DNA of 64,000 nucleotides from Arthrobacter sp. PM3. GTDB lineage: Bacteria; Actinomycetota; Actinomycetes; Actinomycetales; Micrococcaceae. Positions 7,442 to 17,253 of the stretch are shown one piece after another. The DNA lies in NCBI RefSeq assembly GCF_003352915.1, contig NZ_CP022314.1, positions 1,205,295 to 1,269,294 of the forward strand, in the 5' to 3' direction. Position 1 is the stretch's first letter, and each line of letters begins with the position of its first letter. The position numbers and the translations under genes are program-made. The notes below the pieces were generated by a model. That model saw nothing but the letters and a program-made list of their open reading frames with translations, was not told the DNA's origin and did not search any database.

Positions 7442-8515
7442 TTACAGTTCGGCCTTGCCCTGCCGCCAGTACCCCATGAAGGCCACCTGTTTCCGGTCGA
7501 GCCCCACGTCGCGGACCAGATAGCGCCGTAGCTCCTTGACCGTCCCCGCCTCGCCGGCGATCCAGGCGTAGAACGGCATCGCCCCTGCGGGCTTGTCCGG
7601 ATTCCGGCTGGCACCGAGCGCGGCGGAATCCATCCCGGCCGGGGTTTCCCACAGAATGTCGTGGTCCACATTGACGTCCTCGGGCTCCGGCCCGGCAGCC
7701 CCGGCGGTCTTGATGCCCACCCAGCCCGGTTCCGGCAGGGCCGCACGGACCGCTTCCTGGAGCATTTCCCCGTGCGGCCGCGAGCGCCCGGTTGCCGCAC
7801 CGCGTGCCAGCCAGGTGATCTCGACGTCGGCCGGGCTGGTGAGGTCCTGGAAGTCCCCGGCCTGCGGGACTTCCAGAATGGCGTGCCCGCTCATGTATGC
7901 CGGGAGGCTTTCGAGGATGGCGCTGATCGCCGGGACGGCGGTTTCGTCCCCGGCGATCAGCACTCGCTGGGCCAGTCCCGGCCGCCATTCGATGCCGGAG
8001 TACGTTTCCGCCGTGACGCAGTGGGCGGCGCGGTTGTTGGGCCCGATAAGGGTGAGGGCGTCGCCCGGCTTTGCCGTCAGCGCCCAGTTCGCGGCGGGGC
8101 CGCCGTTACCCGAGTCGTCGAAGTGCAGCACGAAGTCGACGTCGATTTCCGGGTAGACGGCATCGAGCCGCTCCTGCCGCACTGTATAGGTGCGCATGGA
8201 TCCCCGGCTCGCCGGGTCCATGGCGAGCCATTCGCTGTACCAGCCGGCCCCGCCGGTCCGGAATTCGGGCAGCGGGATCCCGGATCCGTCCGCGGCCCGT
8301 GCGGGAATCATCAACTTGATCCGCAGGTCCAGGGTGCTGCCGTGCACCCCGAAGTCGCGCAGCGAATAGCCGCCAAAGGTGATCCGGCGGAAGTTCGGGC
8401 TGAGCTGCCGGACTGCGGTGACCCGGACATCGAACGCCAGAGTCATCGGTTCGACGGCCGGGGCAAAGGTGGCGGCAGCGGCTGCGGGGGTCCGGTGGTG
8501 GTTGACGGCGTTCAT
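7442..8515 (-). CDS. Siderophore-interacting protein (NAD(P)H-dependent ferric-siderophore reductase)
   Basis: 357 residues. The N-terminal FAD-binding barrel includes VRQLSPNFRRITF near 34 and the flavin motif MRTYTVR near 108. The C-terminal nucleotide-binding domain has VLIAGDETAVPAI near 185 and ends with a WRQGKAEL-type tail. SIP proteins reduce the imported ferric siderophore in the cytosol so that iron is released. It overlaps the ATPase gene by four bases and is last in the siderophore operon. Confidence 0.92.
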   Translation of the reverse strand: MNAVNHHRTPAAAAATFAPAVEPMTLAFDVRVTAVRQLSPNFRRITFGGYSLRDFGVHGSTLDLRIKLMIPARAADGSGIPLPEFRTGGAGWYSEWLAMDPASRGSMRTYTVRQERLDAVYPEIDVDFVLHFDDSGNGGPAANWALTAKPGDALTLIGPNNRAAHCVTAETYSGIEWRPGLAQRVLIAGDETAVPAISAILESLPAYMSGHAILEVPQAGDFQDLTSPADVEITWLARGAATGRSRPHGEMLQEAVRAALPEPGWVGIKTAGAAGPEPEDVNVDHDILWETPAGMDSAALGASRNPDKPAGAMPFYAWIAGEAGTVKELRRYLVRDVGLDRKQVAFMGYWRQGKAEL

Positions 8516-9372
8516 GGGACCAGCTCCAAGGTTGTGGGTACGGAGTGCGGGGCCTTTGTGTGCGGGGCCTTTGTACGCAAGGGACTTGCGTGGTGGCGGC
8601 CGAGGGGAACGATCAGCGGGGTTCCGGAGACCGGGTCTTGGAGAACCCGGGATTCGAGTCCGAAGACGTCGCGGACCAGGCCTTCGGTGACCACCTCGAG
8701 GGACGTGCCCGCGGCGGCGATCCGTCCGGCTTTCATGGCGATGACGTGATCGGCGTACCGGGCCGCAAGGTTGAGGTCGTGCAGCACGATTGCCACAGTG
8801 GTGCCACGCCGGCGGTTGAGGTCGGTGATGAGGTCGAGCACTTCCACCTGGTGGGCAACGTCAAGGTACGTGGTGGGCTCATCCAGCAGCAGCACCTCGG
8901 TCTCCTGCGCCAGCGCCATCGCGATCCACACCCGCTGGCGCTGTCCACCGGAAAGCTCATCGACATTTCGCGCCGCCAGGTCCAACGTCGCCGTGGCGGT
9001 GAGCGCCTCCCGCACGGCCCGCTCGTCGCCGGCGGACCAGGACCGGAAGAAGCCCTGGTGCGGGTAGCGGCCGCGGCCCACCAGATCCCGGACCGTGATC
9101 CCGTCCGGCGCCGTCGGGTGTTGCGGCAGCAGCCCCAGCGTCCGGGCGACCTCGCGGGCGGGGCGGGCGTGGATGTCCTTGCCGTCAAGTGTCACCATGC
9201 CGGCGGCAGGCCTGAGCAGCCGGGACAGGCCGCGCAGGAGGGTCGACTTTCCGCAGGCGTTGGCGCCCACAATCATGGTCACCTTGCCCTCCGGAATGCC
9301 GGCCGTCAGGCCCTCGACGACCGTGCGGTGGCCGTACTTGAGCGTCAGGGCGGAGGCGTGCAGGTCGGCCAT
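8512..9372 (-). CDS. Iron-siderophore ABC transporter, ATP-binding protein
   Basis: 286 residues from the chosen start. Walker A GANACGKST, Q-loop LLPQHP, signature LSGGQRQRVWIAMAL, Walker B VLLLDEPTTYLD and the H-loop IVLHDLN are all present. FecE/FepC type; it drives import of ferric siderophore through the two FecCD permeases. The start at 9372 is preferred over the ATG at 9381 because AAAGG sits at a normal nine-base distance and the permease stop is one base upstream. A longer in-frame extension to 9519 lies inside the permease gene and has no domain. Confidence 0.93.
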   Translation of the reverse strand: MADLHASALTLKYGHRTVVEGLTAGIPEGKVTMIVGANACGKSTLLRGLSRLLRPAAGMVTLDGKDIHARPAREVARTLGLLPQHPTAPDGITVRDLVGRGRYPHQGFFRSWSAGDERAVREALTATATLDLAARNVDELSGGQRQRVWIAMALAQETEVLLLDEPTTYLDVAHQVEVLDLITDLNRRRGTTVAIVLHDLNLAARYADHVIAMKAGRIAAAGTSLEVVTEGLVRDVFGLESRVLQDPVSGTPLIVPLGRHHASPLRTKAPHTKAPHSVPTTLELVP

Positions 9373-9373
9373 C

Positions 9374-10390
9374 TCAGGCATCCTTTCGGTTGGACGTGAC
9401 GATGAGCCACAGCAGGAAGGGGGCGCCGAGCGCACCGGTGACGACTCCGACGGGCAGGACGGTGCCGTGCAGCAGCAGCGGGGCAAGGTTCGCGGCGAAG
9501 TAGTCGGCTGCAAGGACAATCAGCGCCCCGGTCAGGGCCGACGCCGGCAGGCTGGCCGTGCGGACAGCCCGCCGGGCGATAGGGCCGGCAAGGAAGGCCA
9601 CGAAGGCCACCGGCCCGGCGGCCGCCGTCGCCACCGCGGCGAGGGCAACGGCTGTGGCCACCACGCCCAGCCGGGTGGCGCCCACCCGGACGCCCAGCCC
9701 TGCCGCCGTGTCATCCCCGAGTTCGAGAATCCGGAGGGGTCCGGCGAAAAGGACGATGGCGGGCCCCAGCACCAGGAGCGCCAGGGCCAGCACGCCGGCG
9801 CGGTCCCAGCTGGCGGAGTTCAGCGATCCGTTGAGCCAGATCAGGGCTTCGGCCGCGGTGCGGATGTCGGCCCGCGTCAGCAGGAAGTTGACCGCGGCAT
9901 TCAGTGCCGCTGCGATGCCGATGCCGGCCAGGATGAGCCTGCTGCCGGCCGCGTTCCCGCCGTCTATTCCGGCGGACCCGCGCCTGGAGACGGCGTAGAC
10001 GAGGACGGCCACGGCCATGGCCCCGAACAGCGCGGCTCCGGAGACGGCTGCGCCGGAGGCCCCGAAGGCCACAATGGCGGTCACTGCGGCCGCGCTGGCG
10101 CCGTAACTGATGCCGATGATGTCGGGACTGGCCAGCGGGTTGCGCAGCATGGTCTGGAACAGGGCGCCCGACAGCCCGAAAGCAACCCCGATCATGGCGC
10201 CGAGGACGGCCCGCGGCAGCTTGTTTTCCATCACGATGAAGCTGGCGCCGGGGATTTTCGGCCCGCCGGTGAGGTGGGCGGCCAGGATCCGGAGAAAATC
10301 CGGGACGGTGACCGTGTAGCTGCCCAGCAGGACGCCCGCGGCAACGAGCGCCACCACGGCGAGGGCCAGGAATCCCGTCCGGGTCTTCAC
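9374..10390 (-). CDS. Iron-siderophore ABC transporter permease (FecCD family), second subunit
   Basis: 338 residues with a GTG start overlapping the upstream permease stop by four bases. The FecCD signatures include LPRAVLGAMIGVAFGLSGALFQ and RNPLASPDIIGISYGA, and there are about nine membrane helices. It is intact and should pair with the partner encoded immediately upstream; that partner is frameshifted in this sequence. Part of the minus-strand siderophore operon. Confidence 0.93.
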   Translation of the reverse strand: MKTRTGFLALAVVALVAAGVLLGSYTVTVPDFLRILAAHLTGGPKIPGASFIVMENKLPRAVLGAMIGVAFGLSGALFQTMLRNPLASPDIIGISYGASAAAVTAIVAFGASGAAVSGAALFGAMAVAVLVYAVSRRGSAGIDGGNAAGSRLILAGIGIAAALNAAVNFLLTRADIRTAAEALIWLNGSLNSASWDRAGVLALALLVLGPAIVLFAGPLRILELGDDTAAGLGVRVGATRLGVVATAVALAAVATAAAGPVAFVAFLAGPIARRAVRTASLPASALTGALIVLAADYFAANLAPLLLHGTVLPVGVVTGALGAPFLLWLIVTSNRKDA

Positions 10391-11453
10391 AGCCCGGCCC
10401 CCTTTCCCCGGCGGACCAGCCACACAAAGACCGGCGCACCAACCAGCGCCGTCATGATGCCCGCAGGGACTTCGCCGGGCGGCAGGACGACCCGGCCCGC
10501 CACGTCCGAGACCAGGAGCAGCGCTGGCGCCAGAACCAGCGAAAACGGCAGGATCCAGCGGTAGTCCGGGCCGGTGAGGAACCGGACGGCGTGCGGCACC
10601 ACCAGGCCGACGAAGCCGATCGGGCCGGCCAGGGCGTGGCCGCGCCGCAGAGCAGCACAATGCCCAGCGCGGTCACGGCCCGGGCGGTGCCCACGCGCTG
10701 ACCGAGTCCGCGGGCGGTGTCGTCCCCCAGGGCAAGGCTGTTCAGGATCCGTCCGGCGGACAGGACGATCACTGCCCCGGCGGCCAGGAACGGCAACCCG
10801 GGCAGCAGCACCGACCAGTCCCGGCCGGCGATCCCGCCGACCTGCCAGAAGCGGAACCGGTCCAGGGTGTCCTGGCTGGAGACCAAAATGACGTTCATCA
10901 GCGAGTACAGCCCCGCGCTCAGCGCCGCGCCGGCCAGCGCCAGTTTGACTGGCGTGGCTCCGTCACGTCCCAGGGATGCGATCAGATAGACGACGGCGGC
11001 GGCAGCCGCGGCTCCGGCGAACGCGAACCAGATGTAGCCGGTCAGGGACGACACTCCGAAGACGTAGATGCCGGTGACGACGGCCAGCGCGGCGCCCGCG
11101 TTGACGCCGATGATGCCGGGGTCGGCGAGCGGGTTGCGGGCCACACCCTGCATGGCCGCGCCGGCCAGTCCCAGGGCGCCGCCGGCCAGCAGACCCAGCA
11201 CGGTCCGGGGAATGCGGGCGTGGACGACGGCGTGGTTGCCGTCGTCGGGATCGAACTGTGTGAGCGCCGGCCAGACGGAGCCAAGCGGTACCGCGCGGGC
11301 ACCGACCGCCAGCGACACTGCACAGACCAGGACCAGCACGACGCCGGCGGCCAGCAGCCAGGCGGCCGGGGCAGCGGGGGCTGCCTTCCCGGCCCCCGCG
11401 GCAGGGGGGCCGGGCGCACTGGGGGCCGGCGCCGCCGTCGTACTGTTCGTCAT
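10387..11453 (-). pseudogene. Iron-siderophore ABC transporter permease (FecCD family), first subunit, frameshifted
   Basis: Residues 1 to about 270 read normally from 11453, including RIPRTVLGLLAGGALGLAGAAMQ and RNPLADPGIIGVNAGAALA. Near base 10635 the frame turns into Arg/Ser/Trp-rich nonsense ending at 10452. The missing end (LAGPIGFVGLVVPHAVRFL onward) is intact in the next frame down to 10387. The span of 1067 bases is one short of a 356-codon gene, so one base is missing within GCCACGCCCTG. Either a real null mutation or a sequencing/assembly error; the perfectly preserved tail favours a recent event or an error. Confidence 0.85.
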
Positions 11454-11463
11454 GGAAGGGGGC

Positions 11464-12546
11464 CTACTTCGCCGCGGCAGCCGTGTCCGCGGCCGCGGCC
11501 AACCGCGGCAGGAACGCGTCCAGGGACCACGGCAGGCTCAGCGGCGACGAGGCGGAGATGGACAACGTGAGCGTGTTGTCCGAGTCGGCAACCAGGGCGC
11601 CGCTCTTGATGGCCGGGATCTGGCCCAGCAGCGGATCCGCCTTGATGGAGCCGGCAGTGGCCGCATCCGGCACCCAGGTCACGAAGATGTCCGACTGGAG
11701 TTCATTGGCCTTCTCGGCGGACCACGGGATGAAGAACTCCTTGGAGCCCCTGGAGTTCTCCTCCACCACGGAGGCGAGCGTCATGCCGATTTCGCTGAGG
11801 AAGCGCGGACGGTTGTCGTTGGCCGTGTAGACGTTGACGCCGTCGCCCTTGGCCGGTTCCAGGTTGCCGTAGATGAAGGATTTTCCGGCGATCTGCGGGT
11901 ACCGGGAGACCTTGTCCCTGATGGTGGCCTCGGTGTCGGCGATGAGCTTGGCGGCCTCGGCTTCTTTGCCCAGGGCCTTGCCGATGACGGTGGTGGAGTC
12001 CTGCCAGGAGGTGCCGTACGCGACGCCCGGCTGGGCCACGACCGGCGCGATTTCGCTGAGTTTCTTGTAGTCCTCCTCTGTGAGGCCGGAGTAGGCGCCG
12101 AGGATGACGTCCGGGTTGAGCTTGGCGATTTCGGTGAAGTTGATGCCGTCTGCCTCGGAGTACTGGGCCGGGGCCTTCGCCGAGCCGAAGCCGGCGCCGA
12201 GGCTGCCGAGCGCGGCGTCCTTCCATGGCGTGGACCCCTGCTCATTGCCGCCCCATTCGTTCTTCGGAACACCGACCGGCACCACGTCCAGGGCCAGTGC
12301 GACGTCGTCGTTGACCCACGAGACGGTGGCGACCCGCTGCGGCTGCTGCTGGATGGTCGTCTCGCCGAACGCGTGCTTGATAGTTACCGGGAAGGCGGCA
12401 TTGGCCGGCTGGGCGGTGGCGTCCGCCGCCGTCGGGCCCGCCGGACCGGTGGAGCAGGCGGTCAGGGCGAGCGCGACGGCGGCCAGGAGGGCGGCGGCCC
12501 TCGCTGCGTGGGTGCGAACGGGTCGGGGGATGACGGCGGAAGCCAC
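11464..12546 (-). CDS. Iron-siderophore ABC transporter substrate-binding lipoprotein
   Basis: 360 residues with a GTG start and a good AAGGAG four bases before it. The lipoprotein signal is clear: positively charged start, Ala/Leu core and lipobox LTAC (Cys about 31). The class III binding-protein fold has PQRVATVSWVNDDVALALDV near 70 and LNPDVILGAYSGL near 143. It captures the ferric siderophore outside the membrane and feeds the FecCD permeases. It is the first gene of the five-gene iron operon, with an iron box just upstream. Confidence 0.93.
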   Translation of the reverse strand: MASAVIPRPVRTHAARAAALLAAVALALTACSTGPAGPTAADATAQPANAAFPVTIKHAFGETTIQQQPQRVATVSWVNDDVALALDVVPVGVPKNEWGGNEQGSTPWKDAALGSLGAGFGSAKAPAQYSEADGINFTEIAKLNPDVILGAYSGLTEEDYKKLSEIAPVVAQPGVAYGTSWQDSTTVIGKALGKEAEAAKLIADTEATIRDKVSRYPQIAGKSFIYGNLEPAKGDGVNVYTANDNRPRFLSEIGMTLASVVEENSRGSKEFFIPWSAEKANELQSDIFVTWVPDAATAGSIKADPLLGQIPAIKSGALVADSDNTLTLSISASSPLSLPWSLDAFLPRLAAAADTAAAAK

Positions 12547-12573
12547 GGAACTCCTTAGGTAAGTGATGCAAAC

Positions 12574-12592
12574 CTAAGTAAGGCTAGCCTAC
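12574..12592. promoter_or_regulatory. DtxR/IdeR-type iron box
   Basis: CTAAGTAAGGCTAGCCTAC matches 14 of 19 positions of the IdeR/DtxR consensus TTAGGTTAGGCTAACCTAA, with the exact core AGGCTAGCCT at 12581-12590. It lies 28 bases before the start of the binding lipoprotein, so iron-loaded DtxR/IdeR would repress the uptake operon. Confidence 0.7.
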
Positions 12593-12659
12593 CCTCAGAA
12601 CAATTACGAAAGGTTTGAGTAACGTAATTGTCTCGATCCGGTGAAAAGCGCCGCGGGCG

Positions 12660-14036
12660 CTACGCGGCCGCCTCCGCGCCGGCCGCGTCGCGGGCCAGGA
12701 TCCGGGCGGCCGTTGCCCGGCCCATCCGGACCGCGCCGTCCACGTGCTGGTAGCCCTCGGCCGCCAGGTCCGAGGAGGCCCAGTAAATAGGGCCCACCGG
12801 GGTGAGCTGGTCCGCCCCGTAGCGGTGCAGGCCGCCCAGATCGTAGCTGGAGGCAAAGGCGCCCCGGGTCCATTCCTCGGCGGCCCAGTCGGATTCGTAG
12901 TACACCGCCGGTTCCAGGGTCTTGGGGCCAAGGGACTCCGCCATGGCCGCGAGAATCACCCGGCGCCGTTCACCGGCGTCGAGCGCAAACATCGCGTCTG
13001 CCTTCTCATCCGGCACGAAGGCCACGAGGGTTCCGCGCGGGTCCTCGTGGTTGGTGTTGTCGTAGATTTCCTGGACAACGAGCTCAGGGCTGAAGCAGGT
13101 GCCGGAGAGGCCCTCTTCGCGCCAGAACGGCGTGTCGTAGACGGCGTGCACCTTGATGACCAGGCCCAGCGACTGGTGTTGGTGCATCTGGTGCTGCCGG
13201 CGCGGCAGCGGGGGCTCAAAGCTCACGCGCGAGTACAGGTTCGGCGGGACGGCCATGATGGCGTACCGGGCGGTCACCGTGGCCCGGTCCGAGACGGCAG
13301 TGACGCCGTCGCCATCCCAGCGCAGGGTCCGCACCGGGGAATCCAGGACGACGTCGTCCCCCAGCCCGGCGGCGATGGTCTCCGAGACGAGCTGCATCCC
13401 TCCCACCACACGCTGGTCCAGCAGCAGGTCCTCGTCCACCAGGTTCGAGAACGAACCGGCTGATGCGGCCATCAGCACGGCCTGCAGGGCGGAGAAGGAG
13501 TGGGCCGGTTTGGTGAGCATGCCGCCGGCCAGGAAGTGGCCGATGTTGGCGCATGCTTCCTCGTCATCGGAGAGCTGGCGCATCCAGTGGTGCAGCGAGA
13601 CGGTGTCGAGTTCCCGTGCCCGGGGGTGCGCCCAGGGCTCTTCGGCGCCGATCTCGGCGGCCAGTTCATCCAGGATGCCGATCAGCCGCCGCATTTCGGC
13701 CTCAGTGTGCGCGGACACCGGGAACATCTCCCCCGTGTACAGGCTGCGGGTGCCGTCCGGGGCGATGTAGACGGACTGGCCTTCGCGGTAGCGGCTGAAG
13801 GTTTCCAGGCCGAGCTCGCCCAGCAGGGCCTTGAGTGCGGTCTGGTCAGGTGAGATCCATTGGCCGCCGATTTCCAGCATGGCGCCGTCAATGGTGCTGG
13901 TCCAGGTCCGGCCGCCGACCCTGTCCCGGGCCTCCAGTACTGCTACCGTCAGGCCCGCCGCTTTGAGGTCGCGGGCGGCGTTGAGCCCGCTTGGACCGGC
14001 TCCGATGATGACAACATCGCGTTCAATATTTTTCAC
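12660..14036 (-). CDS. Flavin amine oxidase, putrescine/cadaverine oxidase type
   Basis: 458 residues from a GTG start preceded by GGAAGAG. The Rossmann FAD motif VVIIGAGPSGLNAARDL at 8-24 is followed by LEARDRVGGRTW, and the C-terminal FAD segment is EGYQHVDGAVRMGRATA. No cysteine stands at the usual covalent-FAD position, so FAD is probably non-covalent as in bacterial putrescine oxidases. It would oxidise a primary diamine to an aminoaldehyde, releasing ammonia and hydrogen peroxide. It is co-directional with a polyamine-type permease and an aldehyde dehydrogenase, which supports diamine catabolism over aromatic amine use. Confidence 0.82.
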   Translation of the reverse strand: MKNIERDVVIIGAGPSGLNAARDLKAAGLTVAVLEARDRVGGRTWTSTIDGAMLEIGGQWISPDQTALKALLGELGLETFSRYREGQSVYIAPDGTRSLYTGEMFPVSAHTEAEMRRLIGILDELAAEIGAEEPWAHPRARELDTVSLHHWMRQLSDDEEACANIGHFLAGGMLTKPAHSFSALQAVLMAASAGSFSNLVDEDLLLDQRVVGGMQLVSETIAAGLGDDVVLDSPVRTLRWDGDGVTAVSDRATVTARYAIMAVPPNLYSRVSFEPPLPRRQHQMHQHQSLGLVIKVHAVYDTPFWREEGLSGTCFSPELVVQEIYDNTNHEDPRGTLVAFVPDEKADAMFALDAGERRRVILAAMAESLGPKTLEPAVYYESDWAAEEWTRGAFASSYDLGGLHRYGADQLTPVGPIYWASSDLAAEGYQHVDGAVRMGRATAARILARDAAGAEAAA

Positions 14037-14088
14037 TGTCTGCTCTTCCGTGGTGCGTGTTGGGTGACCGGCGTCGTCAGGTGCCCGG

Positions 14089-15612
14089 TCAGGCCTCGGC
14101 GGGGGTGCTCTGGAGGGAACTGCCGGCACGCAGCTTGGCGGCAACTTCGATCGCGTCGCCGGCCGGCGCCGTCGACCTGGCGTCCGGGCGGGCCAGCAGC
14201 AGGTACAGGAGGCCGGTGCCCGCCACCACGGCAAGGCCGATCAGGACGGTCCAGTCGGTGAGGAAGACGCCGGTGGAGCCGGGCCAGGCCAGCAACACCA
14301 TGGCAAAGATGCCGTAGGCCAGGGCCGCGACGTTGACCACGAACCCCGCGGCGCCCAGACTGAACGGCCCGGCCGGACGCCAGCCCTTGAGGCGCTGGCG
14401 CAGGGAAGCCAGCACCACCGACTGGAAGGCAATGTAGATGCCCAGCACGGCAAAGGAGGTGATCTGGGTGAGCAGTTCATCGGACCCGAGGTAGATGATG
14501 ACGCAGATGGCCAGCGGGATGCTCGCGGCGACGATGAGGGCGTTTGCCGGGACCTTGGCGGTGCCCGACACCTTGGCGAGCCAGCGGTGTCCGGGGACCA
14601 TGCCGTCGCGTGCGAAGGAGAAGATGAGCCGGCTCGCGGCCGCCTGCAGGCTCAGCACGCAGGACAGGAAGGCCGTGATCGCAACCACCAGGAAGATCTT
14701 GGCACCCACCGGGCCGAGGGCCGATTCCAGGATGGCGGGGATCGGGTCCGGGTCCTGGCCGTTGACGATTTCCTGCAGGTTGGGCGCCGCCAGCACGTAG
14801 CCGCCGAAGGAGAAGAGCGCGGAGACACCGCCCACCACGATGGTCATCATCATGGCGCGCGGGATCCGCCGGGCCGGGTTGGCGACCTCCTCCGCGACGT
14901 CGCCGCAGGCCTCGAACCCGTAGAACAGGAAGAGCCCGGCCAGGGCGGCTCCCATGAAGGCGGTCAGGTAGCTGCCGTCACCCTGGACACCCATCGGGTC
15001 AAAGAACACGCCGAAGTCCTGCTTGCGCTGGAAAATCAGCAGGTACAGGCCGACGGCGATCACGCCCACCAGTTCGGCGGCCAGCCCGATCCGGGCCACC
15101 CGGGCCATCGTTTTGGTGCCCGTGAAATTCAGGACGAGCGCCACCAGCAGGAGCAGCACGGACAGGCCAAGGGTGCTTTCCCGGGTCAGTTCAATCTCGA
15201 ACAGGCTGGCCAGGAAGCCGCTGCCGAATTCGGCCACCGCGGTGATGGTGACGATCATGGCCCAGATGTAGACCCAGGCCGCCATCCAGGCGTAGCGCCG
15301 GCCCCACAGCCGCCTGGTCCACGGATAGATGCCGCCGTGGATGGGATATTGCGAAACCACCTCGCCGAACACCAGTGCCACCAGCATCTGCCCCGCGCCC
15401 ACGATGAAGATCCAGAAGATCGACGGCGGCCCGCCGGCGGCCATGGCGATGGCGAAAAGGGAGTACACCCCCACCAGCGGCGAAAGGTACGTGAATCCGA
15501 GCGCGAAATTGGCCCACAGGGACATGGACCGGTCAAAGGAGTCCTGGTAGCCCAGGACGGCAAGGTGCTCACTATCGTTGAGCCCGGCGGTGCTGCGTGG
15601 TTCGTTAGACAT
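14089..15612 (-). CDS. APC-family amino acid/polyamine permease
   Basis: 507 residues, about twelve transmembrane helices. APC motifs include LSPLVGVYSLF, GGIYPWTRRLWGRRYAWMAAW and FYGFEACGDVAEEVANPARRIPRA. Related permeases take up GABA, putrescine or choline-like substrates. It lies 52 bases before the amine oxidase and after an aldehyde dehydrogenase, so a diamine or omega-amino acid is the likely cargo. Confidence 0.85.
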   Translation of the reverse strand: MSNEPRSTAGLNDSEHLAVLGYQDSFDRSMSLWANFALGFTYLSPLVGVYSLFAIAMAAGGPPSIFWIFIVGAGQMLVALVFGEVVSQYPIHGGIYPWTRRLWGRRYAWMAAWVYIWAMIVTITAVAEFGSGFLASLFEIELTRESTLGLSVLLLLVALVLNFTGTKTMARVARIGLAAELVGVIAVGLYLLIFQRKQDFGVFFDPMGVQGDGSYLTAFMGAALAGLFLFYGFEACGDVAEEVANPARRIPRAMMMTIVVGGVSALFSFGGYVLAAPNLQEIVNGQDPDPIPAILESALGPVGAKIFLVVAITAFLSCVLSLQAAASRLIFSFARDGMVPGHRWLAKVSGTAKVPANALIVAASIPLAICVIIYLGSDELLTQITSFAVLGIYIAFQSVVLASLRQRLKGWRPAGPFSLGAAGFVVNVAALAYGIFAMVLLAWPGSTGVFLTDWTVLIGLAVVAGTGLLYLLLARPDARSTAPAGDAIEVAAKLRAGSSLQSTPAEA

Positions 15613-15687
15613 GGTTTCTTTCCGACGACGTTGGCGGGAGATGCTGGCTTGGGTGGTGAGGGGGCCGGCGTTTGATGCCGGTGCGGC

Positions 15688-17121
15688 TTAGCCGATGTAG
15701 CTCATGACGTGCTTGATCCGGGTGTAGTCCTCCAGCCCGTACATGGACAGGTCCTTGCCGTACCCGGAGTGCTTGAAGCCGCCGTGCGGCATCTCGGCCA
15801 CCAGCGGGATGTGGGTGTTGATCCAGACGCAGCCGAAATCAAGGCGCTTGGCGAACTGCATGGCCCGGGTGTGGTCCTTGGTCCACACCGAGGACGCCAG
15901 TCCGTAGTCGACGTCGTTCGCCATGGCCAGAGCCTCGGCGTCGGTGGAGAACTTCTGCACGGTGACGATGGGGCCGAATACCTCGCTCTGGACGAGCTCG
16001 TCGTCCTGGTTCAGCCCGGACACCACGGTGGCCTCGTGGAAGTAGCCCACGCCTCCGTGGCGCTTGCCGCCGACTTCCACGGTGGCATGCTCCGGCAGCC
16101 GCTCCAGGAAACCGGCAACGCGCTGGAGGTGGTCGGCGCTGCTCAGCGCGCCGTACAGGATTCCGTCCTCGGCGGGACCGCCGGTCCTGGCGTTCTGGCG
16201 CACTTCCTCGGCAAAGGCAGCCACGAATTCATCGTGGATGTCCTCGTGCACCAGAAGCCGCGTGGCGGCGGTGCAGTCCTGGCCGGCGTTGTAGAAGGAC
16301 GCCGGGACGATCCCCGCCACCGCGGCGGCGATGTCGACGTCGTCGAACACGATGACCGGCGCCTTGCCGCCCAGCTCCAGATGCACCCGCTTGACGTCGG
16401 CGGCCGCGGCGCCGGCCACCTCCATGCCGGCCCGGACGCTGCCGGTAATGGACACCATTTCCGGGGCTTCGTCGGCCACCAGGGCCTTGCCGGTGTCACG
16501 GTCCCCCAGCACCACGTTGAAGGCGCCGGCGGGGAGGAATTCGCTGGCCAGTTCGGCAAACAGCAGGGTGGAGCTCGGCGTGGAGTCGGAGGGCTTGAGG
16601 ACCACGGTGTTGCCGGCCGCGAGCGCCGGAATGACCTTCCAGGCGGCCATCATCAGCGGGTAGTTCCAGGGGGCCACCTGGCCGATCACGCCGATGGGCT
16701 CGCGCCGGATCGAGGAGCTGTGGTCCGCAAGGTATTCGGCGGTGGCCCGCCCTTCCAGGGTCCGGGCAGCGCCGGCGAAAAAGCGGATCTGGTCCACGAG
16801 CACGTCGATCTCATCCGGGACAATCCCGGCCCGGGGCTTGCCGGTATCGGCGCATTCGAGATCGGCCAGTTCCTCGGCCCGCGCCTCGACGGCGTCGGCA
16901 ATGTGCAGGAGCGCCCGCTGACGCTCCCCCGGCGTGGATTCGCTCCAGATTTCAAACGCCCCCGCAGCCGCCGCGTAGGCGGCGGCTACGTCCCCGGCGG
17001 TGGACACTGGCGTTGTTGCGATGACCTCTTCGGTGGCCGGATTGTGGATTTCCAGCCGGTCTGTGGCGGCCGAGTCGACAAACCGGCCGTTGACGAAGTT
17101 CCGCAAATTGCGCACGCTCAT
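15688..17121 (-). CDS. Aldehyde dehydrogenase, aminoaldehyde (gamma-aminobutyraldehyde/5-aminopentanal) type
   Basis: 477 residues. The catalytic glutamate is in LELGGKAP and the nucleophile in GQDCTAATR; the NAD site includes VAPWNYPLMMAAWK and ITGSVRAG. The C-terminal MPHGGFKHSGYGKDLSMYGLEDYTRIKHV resembles aminobutyraldehyde and betaine aldehyde dehydrogenases (PatD-like). It should oxidise the aldehyde made by the amine oxidase to GABA or 5-aminovalerate. The start at 17121 is chosen because AAGGGA precedes it. It is the first gene of a minus-strand transcript and divergent from the CoA-transferase gene. Confidence 0.87.
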   Translation of the reverse strand: MSVRNLRNFVNGRFVDSAATDRLEIHNPATEEVIATTPVSTAGDVAAAYAAAAGAFEIWSESTPGERQRALLHIADAVEARAEELADLECADTGKPRAGIVPDEIDVLVDQIRFFAGAARTLEGRATAEYLADHSSSIRREPIGVIGQVAPWNYPLMMAAWKVIPALAAGNTVVLKPSDSTPSSTLLFAELASEFLPAGAFNVVLGDRDTGKALVADEAPEMVSITGSVRAGMEVAGAAAADVKRVHLELGGKAPVIVFDDVDIAAAVAGIVPASFYNAGQDCTAATRLLVHEDIHDEFVAAFAEEVRQNARTGGPAEDGILYGALSSADHLQRVAGFLERLPEHATVEVGGKRHGGVGYFHEATVVSGLNQDDELVQSEVFGPIVTVQKFSTDAEALAMANDVDYGLASSVWTKDHTRAMQFAKRLDFGCVWINTHIPLVAEMPHGGFKHSGYGKDLSMYGLEDYTRIKHVMSYIG

Positions 17122-17253
17122 GGGGTTCCCTTCAAAGAATTCGGCGGGCCGGGCTGTGCCGCGGGCCACGCCATCATGTGACCTGGTTCACGGCCACAGG
17201 ACGAGATTAGCCATGGTTGCCGAGCGTGTCCTTGTGCAGAACGGCCATACCCG

